Assembly (NCBI GenBank): GCA_017795105.1
Contig: CP051247.1
Coordinates: forward strand, 434,001 to 498,000
Reading direction: 5' to 3'
Origin: Planctomycetaceae bacterium
GTDB lineage: Bacteria; Planctomycetota; Planctomycetia; Planctomycetales; Planctomycetaceae
Length of the DNA: 64,000 nt
Below the pieces are notes generated by a model. It saw only the letters and a list, made by a program, of their open reading frames with translations. It had not been told where the DNA came from and ran no database searches. Position numbers and translations under genes: made by a program. Shown here in pieces: positions 55,951 to 64,000 of the stretch. How positions within the stretch are numbered: position 1 is the stretch's first letter; each line of letters starts with the position of its first letter.

Positions 55951-58272
55951 ATGGTCGTTCGCCCGCTTCTCGCGCTGACTGCATTCACGCTTCTGGTTTG
56001 CAGCATCTTCCATGCTCCCGTCCTCGCCGATGACAAGGCGACCATTGCCGATCCGCACTGGAAGTACAGATTCAACCAGCCCCCTCCACGTCGGTGGATG
56101 CAGCCCGATTTCAACGATCGCGGCTGGGCCGTCGGCCCTGGTGGCTTCGGGACCTTGGGCACACCCGGTGCTCGCATCGGCACGGAATGGAACTCGCCCG
56201 ATATCTGGCTGCGTCGCGAAATCGAAATCGCTGAGATTCCCGAATCTCCCGGCCTGCTCATTCATCACGATGAAGATGCCGAGGTCTTTCTCAATGGCCA
56301 GCGGGTCGCCCAGGTCAAAGGCTACGTCACCGAGTACAAGGTCATCCCGTTGAAAGACAAAGCTGCCGAGGCTCTGAAGCAGGGAACCAATCTGCTGGCG
56401 GTGCATTGTCACCAAACCGGCGGCGGGCAGTTCATCGATGTGCATGTCATCGATACGAAGAACGTTCCTAAACTTCCGACTCCCGAAAAGATCACACATC
56501 CCAAGTTGACGAAGCTAATCACGGAATGGGGCAGCGAAGTCACCGCGGAGAATGCCTGGACCGAATACCCGCGGCCGCAAATGGCCCGCAACAACTGGAC
56601 CAACCTCAACGGCCACTGGGACTACGAAATAACCAGCGAAGAACAGCAGGATGTTCCCGAGAGATGGGACGGCAAGATCCTCGTTCCCTACGCCCTCGAA
56701 TCGAAACTTTCCGGCGTGCAGCGTCTGCTCGATCCCAAGGAAGCTCTCTGGTACCGACGCACATTTGAGTGGTCGGAGAAGATCGACTCGCAAAGCCTGT
56801 TGCTCAATTTCGAAGCCGTCGATTACGAATGCGACATCTGGGTGAACGACAAACTCGTCGGTTCCCACAAGGGGGGCAACGATCCTTTCACCTTCGATAT
56901 CAGCGACGCGGTCAAGCAGGGTACCAACACGCTGCTCGTTCGCGTTGAAGACGATACCGAGGCGGCTCAGTTACGCGGCAAGCAGGTGCTGAGTTCGCGA
57001 GGCATCTGGTACACGCGAGTTTCAGGAATCTGGCAGACGGTCTGGCTGGAAGCCGTGTCGAAGCTTCACGTCGAAGATCTCAAGATCGACACCGACGCCG
57101 CTTCCGGTTCGATTCGCGTCCACGCGGATCTTTCGCGCTCACTCAAACAGGGTGAGCAGTTGCAGGTCACCGTTCACGATGGCAACAAAGCCATTGCCAA
57201 GAAGGAAAGCGGTTCAGGGAGCGTCGAATTCACAATCGATTCGCCGAAGCTCTGGTCTCCTTCCAACCCGCATCTTTACGGGCTCGAAGTTGCTGTTCTT
57301 AACGCCGACGGCGCTCCGGTGGACCGCGTGCACTCGTATGCCGGGATTCGAACAGTTGGCAAGAAGAAAGATGCAGCTGGTCACTGGCGGTTCACGTTGA
57401 ACGGCAAGTTCATCTTCCACTGGGGCACGCTCGATCAGGGCTGGTGGCCCGATGGTCTGCTCACGCCGCCTTCCGATGAAGCGATGCTCTTCGACATTGA
57501 GTATCTGCAGGCGGCCGGCTTCAATATGATCCGCAAGCACATCAAGGTCGAACCGCGGCGGTACTACTACCACTGCGATCGCCTCGGCATGCTTGTCTGG
57601 CAGGATCAGGTCAGCGGTGGCAACGAACCGAAGTGGACTCGCCTCGAACCGAATCCGGAAGACGCCGAGTGGGCCCAGGCCGATCACGAGCAGTTCATGG
57701 ATGAGTTCGAGCGTATGATCGACAACCTCGAAAACCATCCGTCAATCGTCGTCTGGACGCCGTTCAATGAACGCTGGGGCCAGCATCAGACAATGGAAGT
57801 CGGCAAGTGGACCGTGGAACGCGACCCGTCTCGTCAGGTCAACATCGCCAGCGGCGGCAACTTCTGGCCGGTCGGGGATATCGTCGACGATCACAATTAT
57901 CCGCATCCCGACTTCCACTTTCAGGACGGACGCTTCGATCCGTTCATCAAGGTGATCGGTGAGTTCGGCGGTCACGGCTATCCGGTCGAAGGGCATCTCT
58001 GGGATCCCAACAATCGCAACTGGGGTTACGGCGGTCTGCCGCAGAATCAGGACGAATACCGGCAGCGATATCTGCAGTCGCTCGAGATGCTTAATGACTT
58101 CCGGAAACGAGGCATCGCCGGCGGAGTCTACACGCAGACGACCGATGTCGAAGGGGAGATCAATGGTCTTATCACCTACGATCGTAAGGTCATCAAGATC
58201 CCGGCCGAGGAACTGAAAGAACTCCACCGCCGACTGTTCGAGCCGCTGCCGGAGACCGCGAACGCCGAGTAG
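55951..58272 (+). CDS. Secreted family 2 glycoside hydrolase
   Basis: A 773-residue exported enzyme of the beta-galactosidase/glucuronidase family. A signal peptide (1-28) is followed by an extra beta-sandwich (about 30-175) of the sort seen before GH2 cores, then the sugar-binding jelly roll (WYRRTFEW, VNDKLVGSHKGGNDPF), an Ig-like domain and the TIM barrel. The acid/base is Glu607 in TPFNERWG and the nucleophile Glu671 in IGEFGGHG. The sugar is not predictable. Its place beside a XylR-type regulator and a Gfo/Idh gene suggests plant or algal polysaccharide use. The start is ATG 55951, after the terminator. Confidence 0.92.
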   Translation: MVVRPLLALTAFTLLVCSIFHAPVLADDKATIADPHWKYRFNQPPPRRWMQPDFNDRGWAVGPGGFGTLGTPGARIGTEWNSPDIWLRREIEIAEIPESPGLLIHHDEDAEVFLNGQRVAQVKGYVTEYKVIPLKDKAAEALKQGTNLLAVHCHQTGGGQFIDVHVIDTKNVPKLPTPEKITHPKLTKLITEWGSEVTAENAWTEYPRPQMARNNWTNLNGHWDYEITSEEQQDVPERWDGKILVPYALESKLSGVQRLLDPKEALWYRRTFEWSEKIDSQSLLLNFEAVDYECDIWVNDKLVGSHKGGNDPFTFDISDAVKQGTNTLLVRVEDDTEAAQLRGKQVLSSRGIWYTRVSGIWQTVWLEAVSKLHVEDLKIDTDAASGSIRVHADLSRSLKQGEQLQVTVHDGNKAIAKKESGSGSVEFTIDSPKLWSPSNPHLYGLEVAVLNADGAPVDRVHSYAGIRTVGKKKDAAGHWRFTLNGKFIFHWGTLDQGWWPDGLLTPPSDEAMLFDIEYLQAAGFNMIRKHIKVEPRRYYYHCDRLGMLVWQDQVSGGNEPKWTRLEPNPEDAEWAQADHEQFMDEFERMIDNLENHPSIVVWTPFNERWGQHQTMEVGKWTVERDPSRQVNIASGGNFWPVGDIVDDHNYPHPDFHFQDGRFDPFIKVIGEFGGHGYPVEGHLWDPNNRNWGYGGLPQNQDEYRQRYLQSLEMLNDFRKRGIAGGVYTQTTDVEGEINGLITYDRKVIKIPAEELKELHRRLFEPLPETANAE

Positions 58273-58275
58273 GCG

Positions 58276-59409
58276 TTACTGACTCAACGACTTCGAGCCC
58301 TGCGGGCTGCCCGTGATCAGCTTGCCCTGTGGCAGCGGACGAGCCGCCACGTGATAGCCACGGGCCTGAGCCTGTCGGCTCAGCTCCTGATAAAGCTCGA
58401 AGCTGTCGGGATACACCCAGAAGGTGATGGTGTCGGCCCGGGAAATTCGCTGCATTTCCATCTGAAAGAGGGAGTTCTCACGAGTTGCCTCTTTCAGTGT
58501 TTCCCGGGTCGCATCACCGACAGGCACGAGTTCCCACTGCTGAAGCACGATTCGCACCTGACCACTGGTCGTAATCTCATCGACCAGTGACTGCGCTTCA
58601 CGGTCCGCGATGAACCGCATACTGAAGCCGGCGATCGGCCCGATCACACTTTCATAGGCCCCGTACTTCGCGATCCAGCCCAACCGCTGTTGAACTTTGG
58701 ACCGCACCTGATCAATCAGCTCAGACAGAGGAATAAAGGCAACTTTGCCGTCCCGAAGTTCAAAGTGCCATTCGTCTCCTGTTGAGACGCGACTCACCGG
58801 CACGACATGGTGCTCGATGGTCCGCTTCGTAGTCGGCTTGCTCTCCAGGAGGGTCAACTGCTGCACGATCGCCGCCCGTTGGTTCGACAGCTGCTGTTCC
58901 CGCCGATCGAGTTCTTTCAGCTGCTCTTCCGCATCAGAAGAAACAGCCATCTTCGCTGACGCCAGCGAGTTGAGCCGTTCCCGCTCCGTATTCAACTGCG
59001 CCAGCTCGGCAGCACGGCTGGCATTCAACTGCGTTCGAGACTGATTCTGCTCGCGCAACGGATCCAGCGTTGAAAGATCCGCCATCGGCGGCGAGGTCGT
59101 GGTTTGAGGATTCAACGCCACTGAACTGCCAAGGATCGGTGCGGAAACAACTTCGATGCTCGGCGGCACCTTCGGTTGCGATGGAGCTGTACGCCGAGCG
59201 ACCGGAGCCGCCGGCAGCGGTGGGGGAATCATCTCGACCGGAGCCGGAGTCGACTCGACCAGAAGTTCGCGTATCATCGGCGTCTGCGACATCCGTACGC
59301 CAGCGATGACGATGAGGATTATCAGAATCCCCACGATATTGGCGACGATATCCAGGAAGGAATCGGAACCGGCTTCGAGAGTGTCTGCATTTCGTCTTGA
59401 ACGTGCCAT
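58276..59409 (-). CDS. TolR/ExbD-like membrane protein with C-terminal domain
   Basis: A 377-residue protein with one N-terminal membrane helix (about 18-41, SFLDIVANIVGILIILIVIA). The Asp in that helix sits where TolR and ExbD carry their essential proton-path Asp. A Pro-rich linker, a coiled coil (about 115-190) and a folded domain (about 200-350) follow, predicted outside the inner membrane. It is the last gene of a minus-strand set after a TolQ-like and a second TolR-like gene (14 bp gap). It would form the energised stator of a TolQR-type complex whose target is unknown. Confidence 0.8.
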   Translation of the reverse strand: MARSRRNADTLEAGSDSFLDIVANIVGILIILIVIAGVRMSQTPMIRELLVESTPAPVEMIPPPLPAAPVARRTAPSQPKVPPSIEVVSAPILGSSVALNPQTTTSPPMADLSTLDPLREQNQSRTQLNASRAAELAQLNTERERLNSLASAKMAVSSDAEEQLKELDRREQQLSNQRAAIVQQLTLLESKPTTKRTIEHHVVPVSRVSTGDEWHFELRDGKVAFIPLSELIDQVRSKVQQRLGWIAKYGAYESVIGPIAGFSMRFIADREAQSLVDEITTSGQVRIVLQQWELVPVGDATRETLKEATRENSLFQMEMQRISRADTITFWVYPDSFELYQELSRQAQARGYHVAARPLPQGKLITGSPQGSKSLSQ

Positions 59410-59423
59410 ATTTGCCTGACTCC

Positions 59424-61280
59424 TTATCTCAAAGGAGCTTCTTCGTCGACACCGCTGACGCGATCACTGAAGATCGGTCGCGTTGTCGAATGGACTCCGG
59501 TCTGGTCGGTCAGCCGTTCAAGGGAAATCGCCATCAGATTTCCCCCCGGCAGTACCCGATACTCCAGCACCGGACTCCAATGCATTCCATCCGGAGCCGA
59601 TCCCCAGTTCGACATCTCCTGGGCAATCGCTCCATACATCTCTCGTCGCAGCCGTTCCTGATCGAGCCGATCCGAGATTTCAACCCGTCGTCCCGCCCCG
59701 ACCTGGAAACCACCCGCATCGACATTCACCACCAGCGGCTGTTCGATTCCGATTGTTGTGAACGTCGGCGCTGCTCCCGATCGCCCGGCTGCTCCCGACT
59801 GCGGGGATCCGGCTCCGCCTCCCTGACCGGACGCGAAGGGATTCAGAAGCTTCGCCAGTGGATCTTCCTTTGCAGTTTGTCCTTCTGAACGACTCTGTGC
59901 CGTGGAAGAATTCGCGTTCTCACCACCGGCAGCCGTCCATGTCCTCGGCTCTGGCAAATCAATCGGCGGCTGCCCCGAGGATTGAGTCGCAGGACCACCC
60001 TGAGCAAGCTGTCCGTTTTTCGTCCCGGCCATTTCGGAAGCCGGGGGCAATCCAGCCGGCCAGTTGGGATCAGATGCTCCGCTCGAACCAGTTCCTCGCG
60101 GCGGTGCTCCGGACGGGCGTCCGCTCGGGAAACCGCCGCCGTTTGTCAGACCGGCTTCGACATCGGTCGGCACATAGCCCGTTCGCCCAGGACGCCCCAC
60201 GAGCTGCGAGGGAATCGCCTCTGCAGGAACAGTCGGTTGCTCGCACGACTTCTCAAAGGCCGCGGCGAATGTCGCTGCCAGGCGCTCATCGGGCTTGCCG
60301 AAGTAGAACTCCTGCGACGGGCCGACGAGTTCATAGCCGAACTCGATCCCATTCGACCGAAGCAGTTGCCCCATCACATAGAACTCATCTACGCCATTTG
60401 GCCGCACCACGAGCAAAATGTACGGCTCTTCGTTCCGATTCCCCAGTTCGACCTGCTTCGAAGCGTAGGCCAGCAAAGCCTCCGCCATCGGATTCCCCGT
60501 TGGCGAATAGTTCTTCAGCTTGCCTGTCGGAACGGTCTGGCCTTCCGGATGCAGTGTGATCATATCCCGGCGGCACTCAACAAAGATCGGCTGCCGCTTT
60601 TGTCCGGTCTGACCATCGTACGCGACAATCTGCAGATTATTCTTCTGGTCATTTCTTTCCTGCTCGGCTTCGTTCAGCTTCTGCTGATGAAACTGAATCT
60701 CGGCGGCCAGCGTCTCAACCGCGAGGCTTTTTTTCTCGACGGCTGCCTGCTGATCGGTCTGGCTCGACTGCATCTGACTCAACTGTTGTTGCGCCTTGAC
60801 CATGGCAGTCTTTGCCTGTTCAATTTCCGCGGCAAGACGTAGAGACTCTGCTTCCAGCTGCTCATTGCGCTGTTCGAGTTGAGCACGTTCCCGTGCGAGC
60901 CGCTGCTCGGCTTCCTGCTGTGCTTCAAGCCGATCTCTGACCGGCTGAGCGGCATGCAGCAACGGATTGAAGACTGGCGCACTGGAATCGCTAACAGCTG
61001 GAGCATCCTGCCGTCGGCGGTATCGTGCAGAACCGATCTCGCCCGCCGCGACAACGGGCGACACAGCTGTCTCGAGAGATTCAGTCAGCGTTTCCGAGAA
61101 ACGGACCGGAGTTTCTTCGACCGGATCAACTTCAACGGACGCCTGTTGCTGAAACCTCGGATGCACGTTCCGCGTGATGATCAGCAGCAGAAGAATTAGA
61201 CTTCCCATCGCGCACACGAGGACCGCGAGAAACGGGAAGAGAGAAACTTCCAGACCAGATTGTCCCCGGCGACGTGACAT
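59424..61280 (-). CDS. Second TolR-like membrane protein, coiled-coil and Gly/Pro-rich
   Basis: A 618-residue protein with an N-terminal membrane helix (about 10-34, LFPFLAVLVCAMGSLILLLL) that lacks the Asp seen in its neighbour. A coiled coil spans about 105-205 (AQQEAEQRLARERAQLEQRN). A folded domain lies at about 210-340 (IVAYDGQTGQKRQPIFVECR, YILLVVRPNGVDEFYVM). A long Gly/Ser/Pro-rich region (about 370-510) leads to a conserved end segment. It is placed between the TolQ-like and the TolR-like genes, so it is probably a structural partner in the same complex. I know no name for it. Confidence 0.78.
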   Translation of the reverse strand: MSRRRGQSGLEVSLFPFLAVLVCAMGSLILLLLIITRNVHPRFQQQASVEVDPVEETPVRFSETLTESLETAVSPVVAAGEIGSARYRRRQDAPAVSDSSAPVFNPLLHAAQPVRDRLEAQQEAEQRLARERAQLEQRNEQLEAESLRLAAEIEQAKTAMVKAQQQLSQMQSSQTDQQAAVEKKSLAVETLAAEIQFHQQKLNEAEQERNDQKNNLQIVAYDGQTGQKRQPIFVECRRDMITLHPEGQTVPTGKLKNYSPTGNPMAEALLAYASKQVELGNRNEEPYILLVVRPNGVDEFYVMGQLLRSNGIEFGYELVGPSQEFYFGKPDERLAATFAAAFEKSCEQPTVPAEAIPSQLVGRPGRTGYVPTDVEAGLTNGGGFPSGRPSGAPPRGTGSSGASDPNWPAGLPPASEMAGTKNGQLAQGGPATQSSGQPPIDLPEPRTWTAAGGENANSSTAQSRSEGQTAKEDPLAKLLNPFASGQGGGAGSPQSGAAGRSGAAPTFTTIGIEQPLVVNVDAGGFQVGAGRRVEISDRLDQERLRREMYGAIAQEMSNWGSAPDGMHWSPVLEYRVLPGGNLMAISLERLTDQTGVHSTTRPIFSDRVSGVDEEAPLR

Positions 61281-61342
61281 GGATCGATCGATTCAACTCA
61301 GCCAGACTCTGGAACGGACACAGCCGACAACTCGCTGACTTC

Positions 61343-62668
61343 CTACGCGGCTCGCGTGGCGGAATGCACCCGTCCGTTGAGCAACTGAATGGCTGCCGTC
61401 AGGCTGATCAGCGTCTGGTCGAGTGTTTCCACAATCTGCTGAGCATTCAGAGACTCATCGAGTTTCTCCTGCAGCAGTGAAAGCTGACGCTGTTTGTCGA
61501 TGACCTTCTCAAGCAGCAGGGTCTGCGACTGTTGCTCGGCCGCCTGATCGCGAAGATTCGCTCCGACGGAATTCATCGACTCCGTCCAGCCCTCCAGCGT
61601 GCTCTGCAGCTGTGACAGCACGGCTTCATTCTGCGTCACGTCCCGGACACGCTGATCGTGCAGTGCATCCTGTTGCGCGGATACATGCAACGAGATTCCA
61701 TCGGTCATCTGCGAGAGGAACTCCCGCTGCTGATCCTGCAGCGAAGCCAGAACCTGATCCTGCATCGTCGACAGCGTTGAACGCCAGGCCGAGGTCGCCT
61801 CTTCGACAACCATCTGCGAAGCCTCAACCAGCTGCCGCGAAACGGAGGTCTGATCGTCCGCGAGGCCGCCGGCCGGAGCCAGTGAATGAAAACGGCGAGC
61901 CAGTTGCCGGTCGATGTCTTCTTCGACTCGATTCAGCAGATCATCCTGCCGGCTGCGAACCAGATAACTGCTGAAGACCAGAACAAGTGACAGAGTGAGG
62001 GACAGAGCCGTGGTATCAAACGCCACGCCGAGCCCGCTCGTCACTTCACCGAGCGACTGATCGAGCTGATCAGGCGTCACATTGGCGATGGCGATCGTAA
62101 TTCCCATCACGGTCCCCAGAAAGCCGACGATTGGAATCGCCCAGCTGATCGTGTTCACCAGACCGAGTTTCTGCTGAGCCCGATCGAGTTCCAGCTCGGC
62201 GGCGTGCCGCATCTGCGATTCGAGCTGTTCGTGCGATCCCGTCTCCTGAACCAGAGCAGCCGCCTCCCACAATCGGCGGCCGGCAATGGAATTCACGATT
62301 CCGGCTTTGACTGTTGCCAGAGAATCGAGAATCGATTCGGCGAGCATCGGCCCCGAATTCCGAATCGAACGCCGAGCAGCCAGCAACTCACGGCACTCGC
62401 CGAGTGCATGCGATTCCGCTTTGAGATCGAGTGCCCGAAACAGCAGCGTGGCCATGCCGATGAAGAACATCGCGACAGTCACATATTCCAGCGGGTGGCT
62501 GCAGCAGTAGCGAATCAGCAGGGCCTGCTGAAACGGCAGCACTGGCAGTGTCATGTAGAACAGCACGCACGCGACCGTTCCCCAGAGCAGGGGGCTGCGG
62601 CCGATTTTCTGAACGAGCAGCGGGTTTGACGCCGGATTGCGATGGTGGGCTTCAGGGTGGGAGGTCAT
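61343..62668 (-). CDS. MotA/TolQ/ExbB-family proton channel protein
   Basis: A 441-residue protein. Two N-terminal hydrophobic helices (about 28-50 and 62-82) precede the MotA/TolQ/ExbB domain (about 120-245), whose signatures are ISWAIPIVGFLGTVMGITIA and LGVAFDTTALSLTLSLVLVF. These are the two pore helices of the proton channel. The last 200 residues form a long charged coiled coil, much longer than in TolQ. It is the first gene of a three-gene minus-strand set with two TolR-like proteins. The set may energise envelope division, transport or adhesion; no TolA, TolB, Pal or TonB gene is here. Confidence 0.87.
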   Translation of the reverse strand: MTSHPEAHHRNPASNPLLVQKIGRSPLLWGTVACVLFYMTLPVLPFQQALLIRYCCSHPLEYVTVAMFFIGMATLLFRALDLKAESHALGECRELLAARRSIRNSGPMLAESILDSLATVKAGIVNSIAGRRLWEAAALVQETGSHEQLESQMRHAAELELDRAQQKLGLVNTISWAIPIVGFLGTVMGITIAIANVTPDQLDQSLGEVTSGLGVAFDTTALSLTLSLVLVFSSYLVRSRQDDLLNRVEEDIDRQLARRFHSLAPAGGLADDQTSVSRQLVEASQMVVEEATSAWRSTLSTMQDQVLASLQDQQREFLSQMTDGISLHVSAQQDALHDQRVRDVTQNEAVLSQLQSTLEGWTESMNSVGANLRDQAAEQQSQTLLLEKVIDKQRQLSLLQEKLDESLNAQQIVETLDQTLISLTAAIQLLNGRVHSATRAA

Positions 62669-62836
62669 TGTTCGCCTCTTGCAGACAGGGAAACCGCCGC
62701 CGAAGCCTGCATCCCCATCAACAGGACGATCTTCGGCGCGCTATCCCTACAATCGGCGTTTCACCCGTCACGACCTGAAAAGGCCATCCACAAAACGCAT
62801 CTTACCCAGTCCTCCACGCCATCGCAGCCAGGGTGG

Positions 62837-62869
62837 CCCGGCCGTTTTCCGGCCGGGTGACGAAGTCAC
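62837..62869. other. Twin hairpins in the gap before the TolQ-like gene
   Basis: CCCGGCCG/CGGCCGGG (62837-62844 with 62850-62857, loop TTTTC) is followed at once by GTGAC-GAA-GTCAC (62857-62869). It lies between the 3' end of the PhoD-like gene and the TolQ-like start. There is no T-run after it on either strand, so it is not a typical intrinsic terminator. It looks like a repeat-type intergenic hairpin, but only one copy is in the window. Confidence 0.5.
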
Positions 62870-62935
62870 AAGAGGCAGCGCCATGTGTGTTCTGCGTTTC
62901 AACAGCTTTCACTATCCGAAATCTTGCCACGCACG

Positions 62936-64000
62936 CTATTCGGATTCAGACTCACTCTTCTTTCGCGGAATCGAAATCGCCTCCGCGTACGCCAGCTTTC
63001 CGGTTCTCCCTTCATAATACTGAAAAATCACCTGCGGATGCGGGTAGGTCACCAGTCGTTTTCCGCCCAGCTTCGGCGGCATGTTGAAGACGTTGTTCAC
63101 CTGAATCACGCAGTAATAGGGATACAGCCGCTCGAGCCGCGGCAAGTCGGCCAGGACGTAGCTCGACCAGCGAATGTCGATTTCCCGTGGTCCCGACTGA
63201 AACAGTCCGGTCGCGGGACGGTCCGCTTCATCCAGTTCCGGGACGTGATTGACCGAGTTGTGCGGCCCGACGCAGAATTCCCAGACCTGATCGGTGATCT
63301 GAATCGCGAAGCTGTTGTGGAGATCGCCCGTCATCACGAAGACCGGTTTATTGAGCGAGTCCCAGGTGTTGATCAGCGTTTCCCGCTCGTCGAGAAAGGC
63401 GACCCAGGCTTCTTCCTTATTCTGCTCATCGAACTCAAAACCACCGGCTCCACTGTGGGGAATCGTAAACGGCACGCTCGACACGACGAAGAAAAACTCG
63501 GCGTCGCTCTCCTTCATCGTGTTCAGCAGCCACTCGCGCTGTGCCATGCCGAGCATCGTGAGCCCCTTCTTGTCCGGCTCGCGAATGTCGTGCATCTCAC
63601 GATGGCTGCGGGTATCGAGCAGAAAGAAGTGGCAGTTCGCAATTTTGAAGTCGCCATAGTTACGGCGACCGATTGAATAAGCCGCCGTCCCATCGGCCGC
63701 GGCTTCATGCGACAGCTGGAGCGTGTGTTTGTCGATCACCTTGACGATGTCGTAGACCCGCGAGTTCGGATCGCCTTCCTCGTCTTTGTCATACTCGATG
63801 TCATTCACACCAGCAGTCGGCGTTCCCCAGTGAACGTGCAGATTCGACATTTCATTTAGGGGAAGAGCGGTGAAGTCCGCCTTCGGATCGTGCAGGCGAT
63901 CGCTCCCTGCCTTGAATTTTGCATTCCCGAAGTGAATAGGATGATTGAACTCCTTGGGATTCGCCCAGCCGAGATAGTCGTCCCATGCTTCAGTGCCAAT
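62936..64000 (-). CDS. PhoD-like metallophosphatase (partial, 5' end outside window)
   Basis: The frame stays open to the last base, so at least 355 residues of the C-terminal part are present and the start lies beyond 64000. It is not a short protein starting at 63850: readable sequence continues upstream with WDDYLGWANPKEFNHP. Metal-site blocks of PhoD-type phosphodiesterases are visible: FFLLDTRSHRE, WLLNTMKESDAEFFFVVSSV and FVMTGDLHNS. Such enzymes are usually Tat-exported, use Fe/Ca and cleave phosphodiesters such as teichoic acids or phospholipids. The end is charged (PRKKSESESE). The closest neighbour is the TolQ-like operon downstream. Confidence 0.88.
   Translation of the reverse strand: MGTEAWDDYLGWANPKEFNHPIHFGNAKFKAGSDRLHDPKADFTALPLNEMSNLHVHWGTPTAGVNDIEYDKDEEGDPNSRVYDIVKVIDKHTLQLSHEAAADGTAAYSIGRRNYGDFKIANCHFFLLDTRSHREMHDIREPDKKGLTMLGMAQREWLLNTMKESDAEFFFVVSSVPFTIPHSGAGGFEFDEQNKEEAWVAFLDERETLINTWDSLNKPVFVMTGDLHNSFAIQITDQVWEFCVGPHNSVNHVPELDEADRPATGLFQSGPREIDIRWSSYVLADLPRLERLYPYYCVIQVNNVFNMPPKLGGKRLVTYPHPQVIFQYYEGRTGKLAYAEAISIPRKKSESESE

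Noticed and set aside
63848..63850. ATG at 63850 as the start of the PhoD-like gene
   Set aside because: The frame remains open and protein-like to the window edge, so the gene is truncated by the window rather than short.

Overview
The window reads as a chromosomal segment of a planctomycete, most like the Planctomycetaceae (Rubinisphaera/Gimesia type). No 16S gene is present, so this rests on gene content. The pointers are very large secreted proteins with a C-terminal CxxCH haem domain of the Pirellula/Verrucomicrobia type (45487-48474, 51419-55807), transmembrane Hanks kinases with WD40 or other extracellular tails, an ECF sigma factor overlapping its kinase gene, an orphan fhcC-like gene of H4MPT-linked C1 metabolism, a DUF116-prenyl synthase fusion, and many Gfo/Idh-type accessory genes.

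Layout. 1-12772: a secreted cyclophilin and a CelD-like acetyltransferase (minus); fhcC-like, oleC-like and oleD-like genes (plus); mraY; a membrane protein and the DUF116-prenyl synthase fusion (minus); a RegA/ActR-type response regulator with a dihaem cytochrome gene. Two copies of a 104-bp repeat frame the first 6 kb in opposite orientation, and each supplies the stop codon of the gene before it. 12933-13052: tRNA-Arg(UCG) and a strong terminator. 13272-30541: two RND efflux systems (adaptor + pump; TolC + adaptor + pump). Between them lie a kinase-WD40 gene and a small unexplained cassette: a duplicated-domain protein, a 58-residue Tat-signal peptide and a glycosyltransferase-sulfotransferase fusion. 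30581-32739: a dehydrogenase-like protein lacking its catalytic Lys, coupled to a DapA-family aldolase.

32879-38763 is a tightly overlapping minus-strand signalling operon (three-receiver hybrid kinase, CheR, receiver-less CheB, receiver-kinase) with no chemoreceptor or flagellar gene. 39018-45472 is a plus-strand run of ECF sigma factor, Hanks kinase with four LTxxQ motifs in its outer part, CotH kinase with an EF-hand and more LTxxQ motifs, VTC polyphosphate-polymerase-like protein and DUF4956 membrane protein. This is the best candidate here for a poorly described functional system, plausibly a calcium- or envelope-linked phosphate or polyphosphate pathway.

45487-58272 looks like a carbohydrate-utilisation locus: two giant haem-domain proteins, a XylR-type regulator divergent from a Gfo/Idh-like protein, and a family 2 glycoside hydrolase. 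58276-62668 is a TolQ/TolR-like energised complex with large coiled-coil subunits. The window ends inside a PhoD-like phosphatase gene. I saw no CRISPR array, insertion sequence, integrase, recognised defence system, replication origin or rRNA gene.
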